Source: Arabidopsis thaliana (taxonomy: Eukaryota > Streptophyta > Magnoliopsida > Brassicales > Brassicaceae). From it: DNA of 64,000 bases. The notes beneath the pieces were generated by a model. The model ran no database searches. It saw nothing but the letters and a program-made list of their open reading frames with translations, and was not told where the DNA came from. The DNA lies in NCBI RefSeq assembly GCF_000001735.4, contig NC_003076.8, forward strand, positions 2,108,001 to 2,172,000, in the 5' to 3' direction. The translations under genes and the position numbers were made by a program. Shown piece after piece: positions 58,005-64,000 of the stretch. Within the stretch, counting starts at the first letter, position 1, and every line of letters begins with the position of its first letter.

Positions 58005-58739
58005 CTCGATCCAGCTGCAATAATAGTCACACGGATTCTCAGATTTCCAATTGACCTGTGAAATCAAAAGCCACGAATCAGTAAATCAAATCGAATCAAG
58101 TCTACTTCAAGTACGAGAACTAGAGACTACATTTGAATGCAGATTTAGTTTTAGAAGTAGAGTTTAACTGAACTAACCAATCATTTTATCAGATTCCTCG
58201 CAAACACCGGAATTATCCAAAGGAAGGATTGATTTAGTGAGAATTTAGAGACGACTGAATACGAATATGATCTGGTAAATGTAGATGAATGAACTGTTTT
58301 GGAGAACTTCGAGCAGAAATTTCGAGGTGGTGATGAGCAAATCTAGAGAATGCGCCGGGGCCGAAAGATCTATCTGTATATTATTATTTGGGAAAAACAA
58401 AATGAAGCTGATTTGTCTCAACTTTAATTTACTCTATCTCCCTAATTTTCTTTCTTTGACTTCTTTTGTTATTCCAGAACACCGAATTTGTCAAAATTGA
58501 AGTCTCAACTTCATTCATAGTGAAGAAAATATACTATGGGAGTATAATATTAATTTTCATTACTGATTTTAAGTAATTAGATAATTATTTAGCTTTTTAG
58601 TATTCCTAAATCTTATTTCTTAATGAAGATTTGAATTAATTTGGAAATCTTAAAAAGATTAATGTTATTCAATTATCACTGATTTTAATATTACAAGTTG
58701 AAATTCCTATGCTTTTCACTAATGATATGAATATTGGGC

Positions 58740-58874
58740 CCTCATGGGCCACCTTCTTCCTAAACTTATCTTCTTTACTTCTTTCACAAGCCTTGTATAC
58801 AAGGGCAATTGCCTCCACATGAATAAACAAGAAACCTCACAAGAACTTCTATGTTTTTTTGACATGGTATCAGA
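58740..58874 (+). mobile_element. Probable Copia LTR end with primer-site remnant
   Basis: GACA is directly followed by TGGTATCAGA (58865-58874) on the plus strand, the first ten bases of the initiator-Met tRNA primer site used by Copia elements; the usual last GC is TT here. Upstream sequence (GTATACAAGGGCAATTGCCT then AATAAACAAGAAACC) looks like the transcribed end of an LTR. No coding part remains, and the left edge is a guess. Confidence 0.38.
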
Positions 58875-59211
58875 TTAGCCAACACATCTTTCCACATTGT
58901 TTATGTTTTCGAATTTTGGACCGAACTGGATATAAACATAGATTTTGTCAAGCCCATATGATTTTTTGTCAGGCCCACTATATCATATATTAACCTTACG
59001 AAGTAACAAGCAAAACTGGATTAACCACTTTACCTATAAGATCGTCGGCAGCTGGGTGGATTTTCAAAATACCTCCTATAAAGGACCTAAACCAATTTCC
59101 AGTTTTAAAAGTTTTGCTTAAGAGAGTGAGAGCCTGAGAGGAACATTATCCACTGCATCCCCATGAGACCATGGGTCCCACTCCACCGCAAAACAGTCTG
59201 TCACGTGTCAT

Positions 59212-59470
59212 CACCTCCCTATACCTACAGGACACGTGTCTACACCAAATCGAGTGAACATGTGACGTGTCGTCACCAAACCTGAGCCGCTAACCACTGC
59301 CTGATCTGGAGGGTATATCCGTAACTTAAAATCCTTTTGTCGTCTACCCGTAAACAGACAACTTTTAAGAACTACAAAAACGTACAAGTTGGCCAGTTGT
59401 GTCTTGCAAGATTTAATTAATTTTAATTCAAGTGCCGACCTCACACAGAAAAAGATATGTTTAACACGTG
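59212..59470 (+). promoter_or_regulatory. G-box/ACGT cluster upstream of LNK4
   Basis: Three perfect CACGTG G-boxes at 59212-59217, 59233-59238 and 59465-59470, plus GACGTG at 59264-59269, lie 330-590 bp before the LNK4 start codon. G-boxes are targets of PIF/HY5-type light factors and ABF-type bZIPs. LNK genes are light- and clock-controlled, so a light-input role is a reasonable inference. Confidence 0.6.
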
Positions 59471-59798
59471 GACCAATGAAAGAGTTGCTTTAGATGGAGG
59501 AGTAATCTAAGCCACAAATCTCGTTTGTGAATTCTAAGCCACTAACTAAAGTTCAAACTCACGCGCTCTCCACTTCCTCTCTTCAACTTGCTTCTTTGTC
59601 TTCTCTCTCTTTCCTCCTTCGCACTCACAAATCTACAGAAGATAGAAGAAGATAGACTCATAATCTTTTGGATTTGGATTTAGATCTGATCATAAAGGTG
59701 ACTTCTTTTGATTATTTTATTCTTAAGAATTCAAATGTTTTTCTCCTGTTGGTTGCTGAATATAGTGAGTGACTTGTTAGCAGGTTAAAGTATCATTC

Positions 59799-61133
59799 AT
59801 GGATCGTTATTCGAGGAGGAATTTAGAGGATCTTGTTGTGCCTAACTATCAAGAGACATCAGATTCGTACCCTTCTCCTGATATGTGGGGTACTGGATGG
59901 AGCATGAACTCTTCAGAAGCTGCTGAGAAATGTTTTGATTATGATGTGATTCACAATGGTTTCAGTGGAGGATTATACAGTCAGATGGAGATGGATATGG
60001 GAACTAGTGAACAAGTAGAAGAAGAAACTAAGAAGTTAAAGGCTAGTGGTTGTTTTGACCGTTCGCTTCATGATTTTGATGAAATCCAACACATGGATGA
60101 CATGTTCTTGTAAGAAATTGTTTATATATCACATAAAAAAAAAAAAAAATCTATATAGTTTTTCGATGTTTATATTTTTGTGTCTCTCTCTTTTTGTTTC
60201 CGGTTTTGACTGAAGAAGTTCCATTTTGGAGGATGTTCCAGGGAATGAGAATTTTCTTTCTTTCAAGGAGTCGGATAATAACAACAGCTCCAGTTCCTCC
60301 TATCTCGACACAACTGATGGCAGGGAAGTCCCTTTGTTCCATTACAACTGGGAAACTTGTCAAGATATGCCACTTATGGTAAGAATCGACTCTTTTGATA
60401 TACTAGCAATGTTAAATAGTAGAAAAGAGAAACTAAGTGATTGACAAATCTTGTTGAATTCAGTAGACTCTTGGGATTAGTCTGGTTTTGGATTTTGGTC
60501 TGAGATCTCTCGGTTATGTGTTTGACTATTGTTGTTCCAAGTGAGATAATAGTAAAGATGTTAATGATCTTGGAACATTCTTTTGGTTAAGGAGGAGGAT
60601 GCACCTATGAATCTGTGTGAGGAGAACAAGGAGGAGGCATCTGCTGAAGAAGTTGTGTTGCAGGATCTACAAAGGGCTACAGAAATGGTGAGTGTGGTGA
60701 TTTGATCTAGCCTATATAATCTTCTTTGAGATTTGATCTGTCTTGTAACAGACTTTTACATTCTTCTTCTTATAGTTGACTGATGATACCCGCAAGTGCT
60801 TCCGCGATACCTTTTACCGGCTTGCAAAGAACTCACAACAGAAGTCAGACTCCAACTCGGATGAGTTCCTTGAGGATAGAACCAGGTAAAGAGAGCTTTT
60901 TTCATTAATCATACTTTGCTTAAAAATGGACTCATCACCTTCAATAGTTCTAATGACTCATCACCATCTATGACGTTTTTGTCAGTAGGGAAACTGAATT
61001 TGAAACCAAACTCAATCGACAGAGCCGTGGCCAATCTCACATTCAACAAGATGGAATCCAACATGAGAAATATGCCTCCACCGAAGAGACTTTCTTCTGT
61101 TCAAGGATAAGAGAGTTTCATCATATTTGGTAA
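59799..61133 (+). CDS. LNK4: NIGHT LIGHT-INDUCIBLE AND CLOCK-REGULATED protein LNK4
   Basis: Exons 59799-60109, 60216-60378, 60592-60687, 60776-60885 and 60989-61133 give 274 residues (275 if the acceptor three bases earlier, at 60985, is used). This matches LNK4 (At5g06980). The N-terminus (MDRYSRRNLEDLVVPNYQET) and the conserved block LQDLQRATEMLTDDTRKCFR are shared by the LNK family. LNK proteins have no DNA-binding domain; they act as coactivators with REVEILLE MYB-like factors in the circadian clock, and LNK3/LNK4 are the short members. The protein is acidic and Ser/Asn-rich between these blocks. The exon 5 start is ambiguous because CAG and TAG lie in tandem (GTCAGTAGG). Confidence 0.9.
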
Positions 61134-61698
61134 TACCATATGTGTATATAATATATATGTGTGTGTGTATGTGTGCTTGGCTTGACTTTTTCCAAGCTTC
61201 AGTTTTGATCTGTTTCATTAGACTCTGACTCTGCTTCTGGATTTCCAATTTCTTATGCTATATGTTATTTACCGAGTGAACCTGTGAATGTACATTACCC
61301 CATGTAGAATCTGTTGTTTCAATGTATCAAAAAAGATATTCTTCAGACCTTTTGTTAATTTGTTGATAAGAGGAGACACAGAAACATATCTAAGTGGGAA
61401 ACGACCTTGGGAAACAGCAAAGCAGAGGAATTAGTCTTATACCAGCAAACATAAACATCAAATACCAAAACAAACACAAGTCAATTTCAATATCACCCGA
61501 CCATAAACTAGAACCGGCGAACTCAAATATAAATTATCTAAGAAGAAAGTCTCTGACTCACGTTTGCATATTAAATAGGGATATAATATGAACTCAAACG
61601 TGCGTTCCATTAGTTTCTAAAGATTGTATAAAGATTTGGTCTTTACTCTTAACAAACAAAACATTTCAGTCTGAGAAAACTCTTAACGTTTTTTTGTA
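61134..61698. other. Spacer between LNK4 and DUF617 gene
   Basis: LNK4 3' UTR with a TG/TA dinucleotide-rich stretch at about 61136-61172, then the promoter of the DUF617 gene. No gene is seen. Confidence 0.5.
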
Positions 61699-62484
61699 AT
61701 GGCAACACCACCGTTAACGCCAAGAATGATGACTCCAACAACAATGTCGCCTCTCGGGAGTCCAAAGTCGAAGAAGTCAACGGCGACGGTACGACCGGAG
61801 ATCACGTTGGAGCAACCATCTGGAAGAAACAAAACAACCGGCTCCAAATCGACGAAACTCTTCCGACGTGTTAGGTCTGTGTTCAGATCACTTCCGATCA
61901 TGTCTCCGATGTGTAAATTTCCCGTAGGAGGAGGAGGAAGACTCCACGAGAATCACGTTCATGGAGGAACACGTGTCACGGGAACGTTGTTTGGTTACCG
62001 CAAAACGCGTGTGAATCTAGCGGTTCAAGAGAATCCGCGTTCTTTACCGATTCTTTTATTGGAGTTAGCGATTCCAACGGGGAAACTTCTTCAAGATCTT
62101 GGAGTCGGTTTAGTGAGAATCGCGTTGGAATGCGAGAAGAAACCGAGCGAGAAAACCAAAATCATTGACGAACCGATTTGGGCGTTGTATTGTAACGGTA
62201 AGAAATCTGGTTATGGTGTGAAGAGACAACCAACGGAAGAGGATCTTGTGGTGATGCAGATGCTTCATGCTGTGTCGATGGGAGCTGGTGTTTTACCGGT
62301 GAGCAGTGGCGCGATCACGGAGCAAAGCGGCGGAGGAGGAGGAGGACAACAAGAAGGAGATTTGACGTATATGAGAGCACATTTCGAGAGAGTGATTGGG
62401 TCAAGAGACTCCGAGACGTATTACATGATGAATCCTGATGGGAACAGTGGACCTGAGCTTAGTATCTTTTTCGTGAGGGTTTAA
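61699..62484 (+). CDS. MIZU-KUSSEI-like DUF617 protein (At5g06990)
   Basis: Intronless frame of 261 residues. The N-terminal 90 residues are basic and rich in Thr, Pro and Ser (TPPLTPRMMTPTTMSPLGSP). The DUF617 domain follows: VTGTLFGYRKTRVNLAVQEN, LPILLLELAIPTGKLLQDL, IWALYCNGKKSGYGVKR, and near the end SDSETYYMMNPDG-like text (here SRDSETYYMMNPDGNSGPEL) then IFFVRV. A Gly/Gln run (GGGGGGQQEG) interrupts it. The family includes MIZ1, which is needed for root hydrotropism and sits at the ER surface. The role of this member is unknown to me. Confidence 0.9.
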   Translation: MATPPLTPRMMTPTTMSPLGSPKSKKSTATVRPEITLEQPSGRNKTTGSKSTKLFRRVRSVFRSLPIMSPMCKFPVGGGGRLHENHVHGGTRVTGTLFGYRKTRVNLAVQENPRSLPILLLELAIPTGKLLQDLGVGLVRIALECEKKPSEKTKIIDEPIWALYCNGKKSGYGVKRQPTEEDLVVMQMLHAVSMGAGVLPVSSGAITEQSGGGGGGQQEGDLTYMRAHFERVIGSRDSETYYMMNPDGNSGPELSIFFVRV

Positions 62485-63650
62485 TAAAACGACGTCACTT
62501 TAGGGGAAACATAAAAACTTCATTTTTCTCTATTTATTTTTCCTGTTGATTTTGTTTCTTTTGGTATTCTTCTTTTCTAATTTGGTAAATTATTCGAAAT
62601 GATTTGTTGGTGATGTGTATACATGAAATATATATATACTACATCTTCTGTGGCTATTAGGGAAATCTCTTTGGATATGCAAATATGTGTAGATGATAAT
62701 TAATGCAAGTTTGGTTAGCAAATTTCTAATTGTATTCTAGGTGTCGATGTGTCTAATCTGAGTTTTCGGTTATAAAAATCGAATGAAAATGGAATAACAT
62801 TCAACTCATTTTATTTGATGCTTTGGTTCGTTAGTTTCTAAAATATTTACATTTGAACTAGTTTATCCTATTTTTGTGTGGATTTGGTATTGGTTAGACA
62901 CTTTAATTTGTAAAATAATTATCGTGAAACCTTGTAATGGTCTGAAAGAAAGTTATAATATATATGTGTTTAAATTCTTAAATGGTACTTAACTATTTAT
63001 TTTGATCCGAATCATTTGTAATTTACTTCAACACAAATCTCGTGTTTATTGATTGCTCAACAACCCCCTCCGTTTAGCTATAGCTAAATTCTTCAATTCT
63101 CTCGGTGACATGATGTTGACATTGATCATTGTGGTTCAGTGTTGTATTTACTACTAGTGCACAATTATTTTGTACTTACTCATTAATCGATTTCATGCCA
63201 TAAATATTAGTTAACAACGAAAAATAAGATTGGAAAACAAAGAAAATCATGCTATGTTTTTATGATCAAAGAAAAGAAAAAATAAATAAAAAAGTAAAAA
63301 CATGTGATTAGATCCAATTATACATAATCCATTAGTAAGAAAATATCCATGAAAAAAAAAAAAGTCCATGAAATACATAAACATATGAAGTATAAAATTT
63401 ATTCATATTTGTCAATACATTTAGCTACATACATGCATGAACAATAATAATACGCTAGAACAAATAAAACATAATGGCAAACACAAACGACATATAGTAA
63501 AATAGAAATAAAAACGACAAATTAACTAAAGTGTGGACGTTACGTTGCATCATTGTCCATCTGTAACAATAATACAACTGCCTTCACTTAACTTAAAACT
63601 TTTATAGGCCCTCAAAACAGGAGTATAAATGTGGGCAGGTGGCCTCATAT
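62485..63650. other. Convergent spacer before the sulfotransferase gene
   Basis: AT-rich DNA with the 3' ends of the DUF617 gene (plus) and the sulfotransferase gene (minus). Poly-A runs and simple AT repeats only; no gene, RNA gene or clear element is seen. Confidence 0.5.
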
Positions 63651-64000
63651 TTAACTCAATCTGAAAGTGAGACCAGATCCAGCTAACTTGTCATCCACTA
63701 AGGCTGACAATCTTTCCACTTGTGATGGCGACAAATAGTTAACCAAATCACTCACTTCTCCTTTCCTAAACAAGAACCGGTTCTCATAGTTCTGGATCAA
63801 TTTGCTTGACTTGTTCACCTCCAACTTCTTCAGATTCTCAAAGCTACACAGATCAGCGATAGCTTTCACAACTCCCTTTTGTTCCTCTTCTTCGGTGAAA
63901 GGAAGTCCTAAGAAACTTGCTAGCTTCTTCAAGTTGGTCTCGATGTCTTCTTTGAGATCCTCGTACTTTAAAAATAAGACTTTCTCTGGCCTCTTCAAGC
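63651..64000 (-). CDS. Cytosolic sulfotransferase of the ST2 type, 3' end only
   Basis: The last 115 or so codons of a minus-strand gene whose start lies beyond the window. [20 protein letters not shown] is the conserved region IV-like block before [19 protein letters not shown], and [20 protein letters not shown] is the PAPS-binding RKGxxxD element of plant soluble sulfotransferases. The stop (TAA, 63651-63653) follows SGLTFRLS. These enzymes move sulfate from PAPS to a hydroxyl group in the cytosol. By position and sequence it should be At5g07000 (ST2B), the close relative of ST2A, the 12-hydroxyjasmonate sulfotransferase; the substrate of ST2B is less certain. Confidence 0.85.
   Translation of the reverse strand, partial: LKRPEKVLFLKYEDLKEDIETNLKKLASFLGLPFTEEEEQKGVVKAIADLCSFENLKKLEVNKSSKLIQNYENRFLFRKGEVSDLVNYLSPSQVERLSALVDDKLAGSGLTFRLS

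Larger units (their letters stand above)
58005..59798. other. Divergent promoter region PATROL1/LNK4
   Basis: From 58005 to about 58370 is the PATROL1 leader and promoter. 58500-58720 is AT-rich. 58740-58880 carries a probable Copia LTR fragment. 59150-59800 is the LNK4 promoter and leader with several ACGT elements, listed separately. A leader intron of LNK4 is likely (donor at about 59697, acceptor AGCAG just before 59784). No coding gene is supported. Confidence 0.5.

Noticed and set aside
1-64000. CRISPR array, operon or phage-like system
   Set aside because: The DNA is plant nuclear: spliced genes, plant families and no regularly spaced repeats. Nothing supports a bacterial type of system.

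Overview
The window reads as a plant nuclear chromosome, and I recognise it as Arabidopsis thaliana chromosome 5, about At5g06810 to At5g07000. The evidence is AT-rich intergenic and intron DNA, short GT-AG introns, plant-only families (TGA bZIP, PGIP, STRUBBELIG-type kinase, MCTP/FTIP, LNK, DUF617, CYP93 and CYP712) and exact agreement of hand-spliced lengths with proteins I know: C53 549 aa, TGA10 460, TGA2 330, PATROL1 1101, SRF2 735, PGIP1 and PGIP2 330. Exon limits were read by eye from GT/AG signals and reading frame, without transcripts. Locus names come from memory.

Layout. 0.5-4.3 kb: two tandem mTERF coding units that may be spliced into one protein. 5.0-8.7 kb: SRF2, a receptor-like kinase with degenerate kinase motifs. 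8.9-11.6 kb (minus): C53/CDK5RAP3, the UFM1-linked ER-phagy receptor, with three visible shuffled AIMs. 12.9-18.2 kb: bZIP factor TGA10. 19.2-21.6 kb (minus): FTIP1. 24.4-27.0 kb: PGIP1 and PGIP2 in tandem. 27.5-27.95 kb: a broken fragment of splicing factor SF3A1. 28.2-32.1 kb (minus): cytochromes P450 CYP93D1 and CYP712A2. 32.6-34.5 kb: DnaJ protein ATJ6. 34.9-35.9 kb: fasciclin-like FLA21. 37.1-39.8 kb: a gar2/nucleolar-like protein. 40.1-42.8 kb (minus): an LRR receptor pseudokinase. 44.3-46.2 and 47.7-49.4 kb: tandem TGA2 and TGA5. 50.4-58.0 kb (minus): the 26-exon PATROL1. 59.8-61.1 kb: LNK4. 61.7-62.5 kb: a MIZU-KUSSEI-like DUF617 gene. 63.65 kb to the end (minus): the 3' end of a cytosolic sulfotransferase (ST2 type).

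Together. This is ordinary gene-dense euchromatin, not an operon or a defence island. Several genes share a broad theme of immunity and stress: TGA2/TGA5 act with NPR1 in salicylate responses, PGIPs inhibit fungal pectinases, and the end sulfotransferase belongs to the jasmonate-related ST2 group. FTIP1 and PATROL1 both concern delivery of a cargo protein (FT and the AHA1 H+-ATPase). Local duplication is the main force visible (mTERF, PGIP, TGA pairs). I found no clearly undescribed system. The most informative oddities are the splice-mediated mTERF fusion, three in-frame stop-free optional segments (SRF2, C53, PGIP1), the SF3A1 fragment with an AC in place of its AG acceptor, two Copia LTR/primer-site remnants, and two kinases without intact catalytic motifs.
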